Shown here: in pieces, positions 32,327 to 43,011 of the stretch | Numbering within the stretch: the first letter of the stretch is position 1 | Layout: the number at the start of each line of letters is the position of its first letter | Source of the DNA: Actinomycetota bacterium | GTDB lineage: Bacteria; Actinomycetota; Actinomycetes; Nanopelagicales; Nanopelagicaceae | Assembly (NCBI GenBank): GCA_947449535.1 | Contig: CANFRP010000003.1 | Coordinates: 36,780-100,779, forward strand | Reading direction: 5' to 3' | Length of the DNA stretch: 64,000 nucleotides | Position numbers and translations under genes: made by a program | Notes under the pieces: model-generated | Seen by the model: only the letters and a program-made list of their open reading frames with translations | Database searches by the model: none | What the model was told of the DNA's origin: nothing

Positions 32327-34261
32327 ATGTTGGAATCCATCGGCGGACCAGAAGATCTTCGCGATCTCTCGTATGAGAAGCTGGAATCGCTGGCTGCTGA
32401 GATCCGCACATTTCTCATTGAGAAAGTTTCAAAGAGCGGCGGACATTTAGGCCCCAATCTCGGAGTTGTTGAATTAACAATTGCCATGCATCGCGTCTTT
32501 GAATCTCCGCATGATGTGCTTTTGTATGACACCGGGCATCAGAGTTATGTGCATAAGATTTTGACCGGCCGCAGCGAGGGCTTCGACTTACTTCGCCAAC
32601 GTGGGGGTTTAGCCGGGTATCCCAATCGCTCCGAGAGCATCCACGACGTTATTGAAAATTCCCATGCATCTACCGCGCTCTCATGGGCCGATGGAATTGC
32701 TAAAGCATTTGCAGTGAAGGGCGAAAGAGATCGGACCGTTGCTTGTTTGGTCGGCGATGGTGCGCTTACTGGTGGAATGTCGTGGGAAGCGCTAAATAAT
32801 ATTGCTTCATCAGATGACCTTCGCTTGGTAATTATTGTGAATGATAACGAACGTTCATATTCACCGACCATTGGCGGGCTTGCCACTTATTTAACAACGC
32901 TTCGAGCAACCAGTGGTTATGAGAATTTCTTGCAATGGGGCAAAGGCGTGCTCGAGCGCACACCACTTGTGGGAGCGCCAATTTATGAAACTTTGCATGG
33001 AATGAAGAAGGGAATTAAGGACATTGTTGCTCCGCAAGGAATGTTTGAAGACCTTGGCCTTAAATACCTGGGACCAGTAGATGGCCACGATATCGAAGCA
33101 GTAGAGAAGGCGCTCACTGCCGCAAAGAATTTTCAGGCTCCAGTCCTTGTCCATGTCATTACTGAAAAGGGTCGCGGCCACGCACCAGCGGTAAACGATG
33201 AAGCCGAGAAATTCCACGCAGTTGGCGTGGTAGATCCCGAAACAGGTATTCCATTATCTAAATCCGCAACTTCATGGACCAGCATTTTCTCTGACGAGCT
33301 CGTAAAGATTGGCCATAAGCGAAGCGATGTAGTTGCGATTACTGCAGCAATGCTTGGCCCTACGGGGTTGGAAGCATTTAAGAGTGAATTTCCTACCCGT
33401 ACCTTCGATGTAGGAATCGCCGAGCAACATGCAGCTACCAGCGCTGCCGGCATGGCTTTTGCCGGCCTGCACCCCGTTCTCGCTATTTATTCCACTTTCC
33501 TTAATCGTGCATTCGATCAATTACTTCTAGATATTGCGCTTCACAAAGCAGGAGTTACCTTTGTTCTCGATCGCGCCGGTGTTACTGGTGATGATGGACC
33601 TTCCCATCACGGTATTTGGGATCTAGCTGTATCGGGAATAGTTCCTACCTTGCATGTAGCAGCACCTCGCGACGGTGCTCGGTTGCGCGAAACTCTCAAC
33701 GAAGCAGTTGAAATTAGCGATGCCCCATCGCTAATTCGTTTCCCTAAGGGCGCAGTCCTCGAAGAGATTCCCGCTTTTGAACGGCGCGATGGAATCGATG
33801 TCTTATATCGTGGCGAGAGCGCAGATGTCCTTTTGGTAAGTGTTGGAGCGATGGCGGCGATAGCAGTCGAAGCGGCATCACAGGCCTATCGTGAAGGCGT
33901 CGGAGTTACCGTTATCGATCCTCGGTGGGTAAAGCCTCTACCTAAATCACTTGTGACTATGGCCCAGCGTTATAAGAGCGTAGTTGTAATTGAAGATGGA
34001 ATTAAGCATGGTGGAATCGCAAGCACAATTTCAGAGATGTTCCGTGAAGAAGGACTAAATGTTCCTATTCATTCGATTGGCGTTCCACTCAGATTTATTG
34101 AGCATTCTAAGCGCAGCGAAATTCTGAGCGATCTTGGAATTACCGCTCAAAACATTACTCGCGAATTAGTTGCGTGGAGTTCAGATCTCAAAGGCCTGAA
34201 CTTTATGGAAGAGAAGCAATCCCAGCAGGATGGAAGCGCTTCGAATTCACAGACTCGCTAA
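32327..34261 (+). CDS. dxs: 1-deoxy-D-xylulose-5-phosphate synthase
   Basis: [66 protein letters not shown]. Confidence 0.97.
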   Translation: MLESIGGPEDLRDLSYEKLESLAAEIRTFLIEKVSKSGGHLGPNLGVVELTIAMHRVFESPHDVLLYDTGHQSYVHKILTGRSEGFDLLRQRGGLAGYPNRSESIHDVIENSHASTALSWADGIAKAFAVKGERDRTVACLVGDGALTGGMSWEALNNIASSDDLRLVIIVNDNERSYSPTIGGLATYLTTLRATSGYENFLQWGKGVLERTPLVGAPIYETLHGMKKGIKDIVAPQGMFEDLGLKYLGPVDGHDIEAVEKALTAAKNFQAPVLVHVITEKGRGHAPAVNDEAEKFHAVGVVDPETGIPLSKSATSWTSIFSDELVKIGHKRSDVVAITAAMLGPTGLEAFKSEFPTRTFDVGIAEQHAATSAAGMAFAGLHPVLAIYSTFLNRAFDQLLLDIALHKAGVTFVLDRAGVTGDDGPSHHGIWDLAVSGIVPTLHVAAPRDGARLRETLNEAVEISDAPSLIRFPKGAVLEEIPAFERRDGIDVLYRGESADVLLVSVGAMAAIAVEAASQAYREGVGVTVIDPRWVKPLPKSLVTMAQRYKSVVVIEDGIKHGGIASTISEMFREEGLNVPIHSIGVPLRFIEHSKRSEILSDLGITAQNITRELVAWSSDLKGLNFMEEKQSQQDGSASNSQTR

Positions 34262-36311
34262 ATCCTTCGCGATCTAAGTAAGGCAAGATTCCGCCAAGAT
34301 GCATTGGCCATCCACATCCCAACAACATACAGAGATCAATCTCAGCAGCTGTGGCGACGACTCCTTCATCAAGCATCATCGCCGCTTCACTCGCTAGTGC
34401 GGTCAAAGCGCGGATTCGGACTTCATCCGATGTGCTGGTCTTGTTGCCTTGCTTAAGTTGCGCCAGGGCAGCAGGGTTTGCAATAACTTTTCCTGCATCA
34501 TCTTTGATGTAGAAAGTGCGGATCCCTTCGGCGACGAAGGCTTGCATGGTGGGCGAGATGCGATAGCGCTCTCCCAAATTATTGTGAAGCGTCTGCGAGA
34601 CATGGAGTGCAACACCAGGCCCAACTAGACCTAAGAGCTCGAGTGAAGTCATCGGCAAGCCCAGCGGCTTCATCGCGGCATCGGCGATTTCTGGCGGAGT
34701 TCCCTCATCGATCGCATCGGTAATTTCGCCCATGAATCGAGTAAGCAAGCGGTTGACGACAAAGGCAGGTGAATCCTTGACGATGACCATGGTCTTCTTC
34801 AACTCTTTACCGACTGCCACCGCTGTTGCTGTGGTTGCATCATCAGTGGCTGGTGTGCGCGCAATCTCCAGCAGTGGCATAACTGCCACCGGATTGAAGA
34901 AATGGAAACCAATGACGCGCTCCGGATGCTTGAGCCCCTCTGACATCTTGGTGACCGAGAGAGATGAGGTATTGGTTGCAAGAACGCACTCCTCGCCAAC
35001 AATTGTCTCGAGCTCCTTAAAGAGAACTTGCTTCAGCTCTAATTCCTCAAAGATCGCTTCGATCACAAAATTGGCATCGGCAAAAACTTTCTTATCCGTA
35101 CTTCCGGTAAGAATCGCCTTGAGTCGAACCGCGGTTTCCGGAGTCATACGGCCCTTCTCCACCAATTTATCGAGTTCGCTATGGATATATCCAATTCCCT
35201 TATCCACGCGAGCTTGATCCAAGTCGGTGATAACTACCGGACATTTGAGATTGCGCAACAAAATCAGTGCGAGTTGAGATGCCATAAGCCCAGCACCGAC
35301 GACACCGACCTTGGTCACTTTACGAGCAAGTGCTGGCTTAGGAGCGCCTTCAACTTTCTTGCGCTTCTTCTGAATCAAATTAAAGGCATAGAGCGAGGCG
35401 CGCAGGGGATCACTCATGACCAGATCGGCAAGTGCAATGTCTTCTGCATCGAAGCCTTGGCTATGAGTATTGGTGCGAGAAGCGGCAATTAATTCAAGTG
35501 CGAGCTTAGGTGAGGTGATATCTGCGCCGCCATATTTCTTTGCAACTGCGGCCTTGCCAGTGGCAAGTGCTTTTGCCCAAGCTGCATCATCCTTAGTGTG
35601 ATCTACCCGTTCGATCTTTCGGGAACCATTGAGGATAGATGCAACAAATTTGACAGAGTTTTCAAGGAAATCGGAAGGAATGAAAACCTCATCGACAACG
35701 CCAAGTGATTTGGCATCTTTCGCTTTTAACATGGTGTTGTTATTGAGCGGATTTTGAATAATGACTTGAACTGCATTCTCTGGTCCGATCATGCGAGGCA
35801 GGAGAGTGGCACCGCCCCAACCCGGAAGGAGTCCAAGAAATACTTCCGGCAATCCGACCATGGCAGTTGAAGACAAAGTTCGGTAATGACAATGCAAACC
35901 AACTTCTAGCCCACCACCTAAAGCAAGCCCATTAATAAATGCGAAGGTTGGTTTCTTACTTTCGGCTAAGCGCCGAAAGGCATCATGGCCTAATTTGCCA
36001 ATCGCCAATGCCTGAGATCGATCTTGCAAGAATGCGAGCGCAGAGAGATCTGCGCCGGCTGCAAAGATAAATGGTTTACCGGTAATCGCGATAGCAACGG
36101 CATCGCTATTTTCTGCCTCAGTGATTGCATTATTGAGCAGGCCCACTGATTGAGGCCCAAAGGTGTTGGGGCGATTGTGATCCATCCCGTTATCAAGGGT
36201 GATCAATGCCAATGAGCCCTTATGGCCAAATGCAGCAAGATCCACCATGCGCACAAGTGCTTGCGTGATTACTTCTTCTGGCGCACCTTCGGGAAGTTTG
36301 ATATCGCTCAT
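34203..36311 (-). CDS. fadB: 3-hydroxyacyl-CoA dehydrogenase / enoyl-CoA hydratase fusion (FadB/FadJ type)
   Basis: 702 aa; crotonase domain, [17 protein letters not shown] Rossmann, [16 protein letters not shown]. Confidence 0.93.
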   Translation of the reverse strand: MSDIKLPEGAPEEVITQALVRMVDLAAFGHKGSLALITLDNGMDHNRPNTFGPQSVGLLNNAITEAENSDAVAIAITGKPFIFAAGADLSALAFLQDRSQALAIGKLGHDAFRRLAESKKPTFAFINGLALGGGLEVGLHCHYRTLSSTAMVGLPEVFLGLLPGWGGATLLPRMIGPENAVQVIIQNPLNNNTMLKAKDAKSLGVVDEVFIPSDFLENSVKFVASILNGSRKIERVDHTKDDAAWAKALATGKAAVAKKYGGADITSPKLALELIAASRTNTHSQGFDAEDIALADLVMSDPLRASLYAFNLIQKKRKKVEGAPKPALARKVTKVGVVGAGLMASQLALILLRNLKCPVVITDLDQARVDKGIGYIHSELDKLVEKGRMTPETAVRLKAILTGSTDKKVFADANFVIEAIFEELELKQVLFKELETIVGEECVLATNTSSLSVTKMSEGLKHPERVIGFHFFNPVAVMPLLEIARTPATDDATTATAVAVGKELKKTMVIVKDSPAFVVNRLLTRFMGEITDAIDEGTPPEIADAAMKPLGLPMTSLELLGLVGPGVALHVSQTLHNNLGERYRISPTMQAFVAEGIRTFYIKDDAGKVIANPAALAQLKQGNKTSTSDEVRIRALTALASEAAMMLDEGVVATAAEIDLCMLLGCGWPMHLGGILPYLDREGFSESVNSKRFHPAGIASLP

Positions 36312-36313
36312 GG

Positions 36314-37519
36314 CTATTTAACCTTTCCGGTGAAATGAGGGTTCTCCCAAATAATCGTTCCGCCCATTCCAAGCCCGATACACATCGTGGTGATTCCGTA
36401 TTGAACTTCTGGGTGCGCTTCAAAACCACGAGCAAGATTTAGTATCAATCGCACTCCCGATGAAGCTAGGGGATGGCCGACCGCAATCGCGCCGCCGTAG
36501 ATATTTACTCGCTCATCATCATCGGCTATGCCAAAGTGATCAAGGAAAGAGAGAACTTGAATAGCAAAAGCCTCGTTAACTTCAAAGAGGCCAATATCCT
36601 CGATGCCCAGACCTGCTTTCGCCAGCGCTTTGATGGTGGATGGCACAGGTCCGTATCCCATGATCTCGGGTTCTACGCCGGCAAATGCAAAAGCAACCAT
36701 CGTTGCTTTGATAGGAAGGCCTAGTTCCTTTGCTCGCTCTTCACTGGCCAGTATTGCGGCAGTGGCGCCATCGTTGAGGCCGGCAGCATTTCCCGCAGTA
36801 ACGCGACCAGCGGGGCGAAAGGGAGTTTTGAGAGCCGCAAGTGCTTCTAGGGTTGTGCCCGGGCGAGGAGGTTCATCAACTGTTGCAACGCTCCAACCTA
36901 ATTCCGGAGTGCGAACAGCGACCGGAATTAAATCGCGTTGAATATTTCCGGCAGCATATGCAGCGGCGGTCTTAGCTTGTGATGCAAGCGCGTATTTATC
37001 GGCTCGCTCCTTGGTGAGATGCGGAAATTTATCGTGCAAACGTTCGGCAGTAGCGCCCATCGCTAACGCATCTGCATCAACAATCTTCTCGGCTAAATAT
37101 CTTGGGTTGGGATCCATAAGATCGCCCATCGGATGGTTTCCCATATGTTCAACCCCACCGGCAATTGCTATGTCATATTGACCCATCGCAATTGCGCTAC
37201 CAACAGTGGTAACTGCAGTGAGTGCGCCTGCGCACCAACGATCGATTGAGTAACCGGGAACGGTATTGGGAATTCCTGCGAGCAGCGAAACACTTCGACC
37301 GATATTCATTCCTTGATCGCCCACTTGCGTCGCCGCAGCGATTGCCACATCATCAATTTGATCAAGTGGGAGTGATGGATTTCGCTCGAGCAGACCTCTT
37401 AGCGCGCGAACCATGATGTCATCGGCTCGGGTGCCCTGATAGAGCGAGCCCGCCTTTCCAAAAGGGGTACGCACTGCATCGACTAGAACAACGGAGGTGA
37501 GTTTTTTATCGGTAGCCAT
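36314..37519 (-). CDS. fadA: Acetyl-CoA acyltransferase (thiolase)
   Basis: DAVRTPFGKAGS, RWCAGALTAV, NEAFAIQ, GGAIAVGHPLASSG, CIGLGMGG. Confidence 0.95.
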   Translation of the reverse strand: MATDKKLTSVVLVDAVRTPFGKAGSLYQGTRADDIMVRALRGLLERNPSLPLDQIDDVAIAAATQVGDQGMNIGRSVSLLAGIPNTVPGYSIDRWCAGALTAVTTVGSAIAMGQYDIAIAGGVEHMGNHPMGDLMDPNPRYLAEKIVDADALAMGATAERLHDKFPHLTKERADKYALASQAKTAAAYAAGNIQRDLIPVAVRTPELGWSVATVDEPPRPGTTLEALAALKTPFRPAGRVTAGNAAGLNDGATAAILASEERAKELGLPIKATMVAFAFAGVEPEIMGYGPVPSTIKALAKAGLGIEDIGLFEVNEAFAIQVLSFLDHFGIADDDERVNIYGGAIAVGHPLASSGVRLILNLARGFEAHPEVQYGITTMCIGLGMGGTIIWENPHFTGKVK

Positions 37520-37573
37520 GCTTCAAAGGTTACTGGTCGGTAGCCTTTTTTAGGTAGTCGACAGGGAGTTTAT

Positions 37574-38386
37574 TTAGGCAGGAAGTAGTTCTTTGCGCGC
37601 TTTGGCTGGGGCTAGATATGGAGGGATGACGAGAGCTAGGTAGGCAACCCAGATAATGAATTGAAGCCAGGTAGCCGTGGTGTTGATACCGATAGTTCCA
37701 GAGAGAATGGTGGTTATGGCAGTTGGTGCATGCGACCAATCCCAGATCAGGGCGTGGGCCCCAGGAAGGGCGCCGAAATCTTGGAACTCCATGACGGCAT
37801 GTTGGAGAACTCCAGCCGCAACGATGATCAGAGCAGTTCCGGTAATGGCGAAGAATTTGCTGATATTAATTTTGATGCTTCGGCGGTAGAGAGCGATGCC
37901 GAGAATAATTGCTGCGAGTAATCCCAATACAAGTCCGATTAATGGACGCGAATTATCATGAACAGTTTTGGCATTAGTAAAGAGAAAGAGCGAGGTTTCG
38001 AGACCCTCGCGAACAACTGCAAAAAAAGCAGTTAAAATCAAGGCAATTTTGCCCATAGGAAGTGCTTGCTCCATCTTGCCGTGGATGTTTTCTCGAAGGC
38101 CTCGAGCGTTATTTTTCATCCAGAAAACCATCCACGTCACAAGCGATACCGCAGCAAGTGAGGTAGTTCCAGCAAAGATTTGTTCACCGCGCGGGGAGAG
38201 TTGGGCCGAGGTGAAGGAGAGAAAAGCTCCGAAAGCTAGCGAGGTAATCGCAGCGAGTGCGACACCGCTCCAGACCAAAGCTAAAGATCTGCGATGGTTG
38301 GATCGAACGACGAAGGCAACCAAGATGCCAATTATCAGCGAGGCCTCCAGGCCTTCGCGAAGGGCGATCAGAAAGTTGCTGAGCAT
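37574..38386 (-). CDS. efeU: FTR1 family iron permease
   Basis: 270 aa; ALREGLEASLIIGIL and VVREGLETSLFLF REGLE motifs. Confidence 0.93.
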   Translation of the reverse strand: MLSNFLIALREGLEASLIIGILVAFVVRSNHRRSLALVWSGVALAAITSLAFGAFLSFTSAQLSPRGEQIFAGTTSLAAVSLVTWMVFWMKNNARGLRENIHGKMEQALPMGKIALILTAFFAVVREGLETSLFLFTNAKTVHDNSRPLIGLVLGLLAAIILGIALYRRSIKINISKFFAITGTALIIVAAGVLQHAVMEFQDFGALPGAHALIWDWSHAPTAITTILSGTIGINTTATWLQFIIWVAYLALVIPPYLAPAKARKELLPA

Positions 38387-38414
38387 GAGACGAGCCTAAG
38401 GTGCTGGCCGCTAT

Positions 38415-38438
38415 TTACGCAACTCAAACGTTGCGTAA
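38415..38438. promoter_or_regulatory. Inverted repeat over predicted -35 region of efeU (operator candidate; could alternatively be a weak rnd terminator)
   Basis: TTACGCAAC-TCAAAC-GTTGCGTAA perfect 9-bp arms; predicted efeU -10 TAGGCT at 38393-38398. Confidence 0.55.
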
Positions 38439-38444
38439 TTCCTA

Positions 38445-39731
38445 TCACTCGGCAGCAGGCTCTTCCTCGATGACTTCAGGAATTACTACAGGCTCGGTCT
38501 GCAGGAGGGCGAGGGCGAGAGCTGGGGCCAATAGAGCGGTCTGCCATGGCCGCGCGCCCATCTTGGCGAGAAAATCGCTGGAGTAGCTCTCTAAATCATC
38601 GGCCACGGGCGGCGTCGCCCAGCACAGGCGTCTGATCAATTCCGGGGAGATCAAATTCTCGGCCGGCAATTCATTGGTAGAGGCGATATCTAGAACTGCG
38701 GCTCGGGCATGAGTCAGGCGCGCATGAGCAGGTGGATTTCGTTCCGGCCAAATTTTAGGAGGTGGAAGTGCATCGCTTTTGAGGCGAACCTCGGGAAGCT
38801 CTGAATCAGGAAGAGCGATCGCTGCAATCATGATTTCGTGCCACTTCTTTGTTGGTGGGTTAACCACGCGTGAGCGACGAGAAATAATTTTAGTAAGAGC
38901 AGTGACATCAGCCGGGCGTTTGGTAGCAATTTCTACAAGTGCTTCATCGTTAAAGACTCGGCCTGGTGAGATGTCCAGATGCTTGGCATATTCATCGCGA
39001 GCAATCCAGAGATCACGAATGATGGCCAGGGTTTGGCGATCGCGAACTTTATGCATTCCTGATGTACGACGCCATGGATCAACTCGGGGCGGATTTGGGG
39101 GAGCGGTAAGAATTGCTTGAAAATCCTGCATGGCCCAGGTCAACTTACCTTTACTTTCCAATAATTCTTCAACTTTATCGCGCAGGTCAATTAACACTTC
39201 GACATCGAGGGCAGCGTAATTAAGCCACTCATGGCGTAATGGCCGGATCGACCAATCCACGGCGCTATGTTCTTTGGCAAGTGAGAGACCAAGTAGTAAT
39301 TCGGTGAGCGCCCCTAGCCCCACGCGCTCGCAACCTGCGATACGACCACCAAGCTCTGTGTCAAAAAGAATCTGGGGTTGAAGTCCCACTTCGCGTAAGC
39401 AAGGTAGATCTTGCGTACTGGCATGGATAATCCATTCAACTTGCGCAAATGATTTGCTCATTTCATCCCAGAGTGGTGTTTGGCCAATCGCCACCGGATC
39501 AATAAGGTGCAGTCCGCCGCCATTTCGCTTTATTTGAATGAGGTAGGCGCGTTGGGAATATTTATATCCTGAAGCTCGCTCGGCATCGATCGCGATCGGT
39601 CCAGATCCGGCCTTCATTTGATCGAGTACTTCTTGTAATCCTTTTTCATCGACAACTAATTCGGGAACTCCATGTTCTGGAGCGAGCAGGGGGGTGGCAA
39701 CAGGTTCTTCCTGCGGAATTAACTCAGTCAT
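38445..39731 (-). CDS. rnd: Ribonuclease D (3'-5' exonuclease plus HRDC)
   Basis: IAIDAERASGYKYSQRAYLIQI, DTELGGRIAG, YAALDVEVLIDLRDKV, HRDC-like region. Confidence 0.92.
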   Translation of the reverse strand: MTELIPQEEPVATPLLAPEHGVPELVVDEKGLQEVLDQMKAGSGPIAIDAERASGYKYSQRAYLIQIKRNGGGLHLIDPVAIGQTPLWDEMSKSFAQVEWIIHASTQDLPCLREVGLQPQILFDTELGGRIAGCERVGLGALTELLLGLSLAKEHSAVDWSIRPLRHEWLNYAALDVEVLIDLRDKVEELLESKGKLTWAMQDFQAILTAPPNPPRVDPWRRTSGMHKVRDRQTLAIIRDLWIARDEYAKHLDISPGRVFNDEALVEIATKRPADVTALTKIISRRSRVVNPPTKKWHEIMIAAIALPDSELPEVRLKSDALPPPKIWPERNPPAHARLTHARAAVLDIASTNELPAENLISPELIRRLCWATPPVADDLESYSSDFLAKMGARPWQTALLAPALALALLQTEPVVIPEVIEEEPAAE

Positions 39732-39734
39732 GAT

Positions 39735-40277
39735 TTAGCGCTTTGGGGTTAATTGTGTAACGCCTTCTGGGATCGGGGCCAGGCCGGAGGTAAGTTCAAG
39801 GAGTTCAATCCACGCACGAACATGATCGGCAATATTTTCCCCATCAACCGGCGTCCATGATGCTCGCACTTCTAATTCTGAATCTTCATCGCGATTCTCC
39901 AACGTTCCAAATGAGGCGCTAGATACGCGAGTGACTGTTCCGCTTGGTGCGACAAATGTGCAACCACTCTTCTCGAGTGATTCCATCAGCCAAGTCCAGC
40001 CTAAATCTGTGAGTAGTGGATCGGTCGCCATATCTGTATCGATTGCTGCCCGAACAAAAGTAACGCAGCGAAAATTACCCGACCAACCATCTTGACCTTC
40101 TGGATCATGAAGCAATACAAAACGTCCAGTCGCTGCATCTTCTAATACATCAGCTGTGAGTGCTAGAGAGAAGGGAGCTAATTTCTGTGGGGCGGGAACT
40201 TCTTCTAAGAGAACTTCGGCCCGGGTTTTGATGGAGCGAATCTCTTCGATAATTTCATCAAAGCTCTTTTCGCGCAT
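39735..40277 (-). CDS. DUF3000 family protein
   Basis: 180 aa, upstream of rnd as in many actinobacteria; GRFVLLHDPEGQDGWSGNFRCVTFVRA. Confidence 0.8.
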   Translation of the reverse strand: MREKSFDEIIEEIRSIKTRAEVLLEEVPAPQKLAPFSLALTADVLEDAATGRFVLLHDPEGQDGWSGNFRCVTFVRAAIDTDMATDPLLTDLGWTWLMESLEKSGCTFVAPSGTVTRVSSASFGTLENRDEDSELEVRASWTPVDGENIADHVRAWIELLELTSGLAPIPEGVTQLTPKR

Positions 40278-40340
40278 TGATTAAGGATAAAGCCCATGCC
40301 TTCTCATTCGATGGAGGCGCGAGTGGTTAGACTCTGCCAA

Positions 40341-41177
40341 ATGTCAGCACTGCTCGCACTGGTATCTAGCGTTCTTTGGGGAACAGCCGATTTTCTTGGC
40401 GGATTGCTCACTAAGCGATTTAAAGCAGTAGCAGTTACGGGAGCTTCGCAAGCTTTTGGATTGCTCACCGCGATTATTCTGGTGATAGCCACCGGTGGAT
40501 TCTTAAAGCCAAATCTTCATTGGAATGGTTTCTTCCTACCTGGCGTTGCTGCAGGCTTTCTCGGATTCTTTGGATTGATGTCTTACTACTCAGGTCTTGC
40601 AACGGGTCGCATGGGTGTTGTGGCCCCCGTGAGTTCACTCTCCGCTGTAATTCCATTAATTTATTCATTTTCTATTGGTGAGCATCCTCGCTCGTTGCAA
40701 ATCGCTGGAATGATTGTTGCGCTGCTTGGCGCTTTCTGTGCATCAGGTCCAGAAATTACCCAAGGCCTTCCAATAAAGCCAACACTCTTTGGATTGGGAG
40801 CAGCACTGGGCTTTGGAGGGGCACTTGTATTTATGGCAAAGGGCTCGAAAGTTGATTCATTGATGACAATGACATCAATGCGTTTCGCCACAGTTTCTAT
40901 TTGCGCCTTACTTGCCCTTCGCTTTCGAAGTGTGGGTGGATTTAAGAAAAATGACTTGCTCTTACTCATAACAATTGGATCGGTAGATTTTCTGGCAAAT
41001 TACTTATTAGGAATTGCCACTACTAAAGGGCTCATCTCCATCGCCATGGTTCTCGGCTCCCTTTTCCCAATAGTTACCGTCTTGCTAGCTTTTCACTTTC
41101 TCAGTGAACGGCTTCATAAAGTGCAATATTTGGGAGTCGTATTAGCGGTAACGGGCGTTGCGCTTATTTCTTTGTGA
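40341..41177 (+). CDS. DMT/EamA family transporter (ORF can extend to 40296)
   Basis: MSALLALVSSVLWGTADFLGG...; about 10 TM; ATG 7 nt after TAGACT. Confidence 0.88.
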   Translation: MSALLALVSSVLWGTADFLGGLLTKRFKAVAVTGASQAFGLLTAIILVIATGGFLKPNLHWNGFFLPGVAAGFLGFFGLMSYYSGLATGRMGVVAPVSSLSAVIPLIYSFSIGEHPRSLQIAGMIVALLGAFCASGPEITQGLPIKPTLFGLGAALGFGGALVFMAKGSKVDSLMTMTSMRFATVSICALLALRFRSVGGFKKNDLLLLITIGSVDFLANYLLGIATTKGLISIAMVLGSLFPIVTVLLAFHFLSERLHKVQYLGVVLAVTGVALISL

Positions 41178-41652
41178 AGTAGAGAAATTTTTCGCCGGCG
41201 ATGGTTTCGGAATTAGAAAGTGTCAGTGATTTTGTCATTTCTTCTAGGTTGATAAATCCGCCATCACCCTCAATATCGGTATGCGTGATGTAGAGGCCAT
41301 CGATCAGAGAAGCTTTCAGCAAGTCGGATAATAAGTGAGCGCCACCTTCGATGAGAATATTGCTAAATCCGCGCTGAGCAATTTCTTTCAGAGATTCAAC
41401 GGGTGAAAGCGAAAGTACGATTGCGGGAGAGATGCCGGCAAGGACGTGACTGCATACAAAAAGTGGCACGGGGGTATTTTGATAGGGCTCTGATCGGTAG
41501 CTCTCGCCGCCAATTAATATGCAATCCGCCCAACTGCGAATTTCGTGAAAACGAGCGCGATCGGCGCCAGAGGAGAGGCCGTGAGATCGACCAACCAAAG
41601 TAGTAGCTCCATTGGCTCCGACAACGAGGTTGGCTTTAACGGTGAGGCTCAC
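41164..41652 (-). CDS. RibD C-terminal/dihydrofolate reductase-like pyrimidine reductase
   Basis: 162 aa; GANGATTLVGRSHGLSSGADRARFHEIRSWADCILIGG, NILIEGGAHLLSDLL. Confidence 0.85.
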   Translation of the reverse strand: MSLTVKANLVVGANGATTLVGRSHGLSSGADRARFHEIRSWADCILIGGESYRSEPYQNTPVPLFVCSHVLAGISPAIVLSLSPVESLKEIAQRGFSNILIEGGAHLLSDLLKASLIDGLYITHTDIEGDGGFINLEEMTKSLTLSNSETIAGEKFLYFTKK

Positions 41653-41714
41653 GTGGGAAGGCTAGCGGAAGATGCGCAAGCTCCAATGTCAGTGGTGGCT
41701 TCTACAGTTCTTTC

Positions 41715-41888
41715 ATGATCATCGATTGCGATTCCTGTTCCATGCGCGATATTGCCTGTGGCGATTGCGTTCTTACTGTGATGTTGGAGCTCTCTCCAGC
41801 ACCTACCGAGCTCTCAGAGCCTGCCACTGCCGCACTCTCACTTCTCGCCGAGAAAGGCCTTGTTCCGCCGCTCCGATACGCCCAATAA
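41715..41888 (+). CDS. Small conserved cysteine-rich protein, 57 aa (missing from supplied ORF track)
   Basis: MIIDCDSCSMRDIACGDCVLTVMLELSPAPTELSEPATAALSLLAEKGLVPPLRYAQ; TACAGT 6 nt before ATG; upstream of NlpC/P60 gene. Confidence 0.82.
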   Translation: MIIDCDSCSMRDIACGDCVLTVMLELSPAPTELSEPATAALSLLAEKGLVPPLRYAQ

Positions 41889-41979
41889 ATGGATTTACGC
41901 GTAACTAGGTCGATATTCACAGCGGGATAAGGCTCGTCTGGCTTGATGAAGAGTCAAATGGCTAGTTAGCCTTCTCCAG

Positions 41980-43011
41980 ATGTTACCGATGAGAACTCCC
42001 CGCTCTCTCCCGATCGCGATTCTCGCGACGGCTTTAGTGGTGACCTTAATTCCATCTGCAATAGCTGCGCCCAACCTCAATGAAGTGCGAGCGCGAGTCC
42101 AATCGCTCCAAGAAGATGCAGCCGCAGCCGGCGAAGCGGCCCAACAGGCCCAAGTTCAATTAAATACTCTTACCCGCACCCTCGCCACAGTGCAGCAATC
42201 TGCCGCCACCGAAGCGAAGGCAGTTGATAGCTACAAGAAGTCACTAGGAGCAATTGCTCGGGAGCAATACATGAGTGGTGGCATGAGCCAGAGCATGGAG
42301 CTCATCTTCTCTTCAGATCCAAAACTATTTCTTAGCGCATCCGGTTCCTTAGAAGCAGTCACCCGTAAGAAAGCGCTCTCGCTTCGTAAATATGCAGTGG
42401 CCAAGCAACGTCTGACTGCGACTTCACTCACCGTTAATGACAAGTTGGCCCTAGTGAAAGCGGCAGCAGCTAAGTACAAAGCTCAACAAGCGGCAGCACA
42501 ATCAAAATTAGCAGAAGCCAAAGCCCTGCTTGCCACGCTCTCTAAAGCAGAGCAAGCCCGCCTTGCTGCGCTGAATGATGCGCAAGAAAATGCCGATCAA
42601 GCGGCATCTGTTGCGGCGGCAAAGAAATTAAATTTTGGTTCTGGTCGTGGCGCCTCGGCACTTCGCTTTTCTATCAAGCAAATTGGTGATCGTTATGTCT
42701 TTGGCGCTGCCGGTCCAACCTATTGGGATTGCAGTGGATTAACAATGCGGGCATTCGCAACTGCTGGAGTATCACTTCCACACTCTGCCGCAGCTCAGTC
42801 GCGATACGGTCGCGCTGTCTCTTATTCACAGATGCAGCCAGGTGATTTAGTCTTTTTCAATCACGGTGGGCGTAGTTACATTAGCCACGTAGGAATTTAT
42901 TTGGGGGGAGGGCGCATGGTTGATGCCCCTCGTCCAGGTTCTCGTGTAAAAGTACAAGAGTTCAGTCACTCTTTCGGAAGTCTGCGCTTCTATAGTGCCC
43001 GCCGCATCTAG
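41980..43011 (+). CDS. Secreted NlpC/P60 peptidoglycan endopeptidase with N-terminal coiled coil (RipA-like)
   Basis: Signal peptide, coiled coil, YWDCSGLTMRAF, GDLVFFNHGG...ISHVGIYLGGGRMVDAP. Confidence 0.93.
   Translation: MLPMRTPRSLPIAILATALVVTLIPSAIAAPNLNEVRARVQSLQEDAAAAGEAAQQAQVQLNTLTRTLATVQQSAATEAKAVDSYKKSLGAIAREQYMSGGMSQSMELIFSSDPKLFLSASGSLEAVTRKKALSLRKYAVAKQRLTATSLTVNDKLALVKAAAAKYKAQQAAAQSKLAEAKALLATLSKAEQARLAALNDAQENADQAASVAAAKKLNFGSGRGASALRFSIKQIGDRYVFGAAGPTYWDCSGLTMRAFATAGVSLPHSAAAQSRYGRAVSYSQMQPGDLVFFNHGGRSYISHVGIYLGGGRMVDAPRPGSRVKVQEFSHSFGSLRFYSARRI

Noticed and set aside
34732-35217. 161-aa plus ORF inside fadB
   Set aside because: Antisense to a strongly supported FadB frame; no domain signature.
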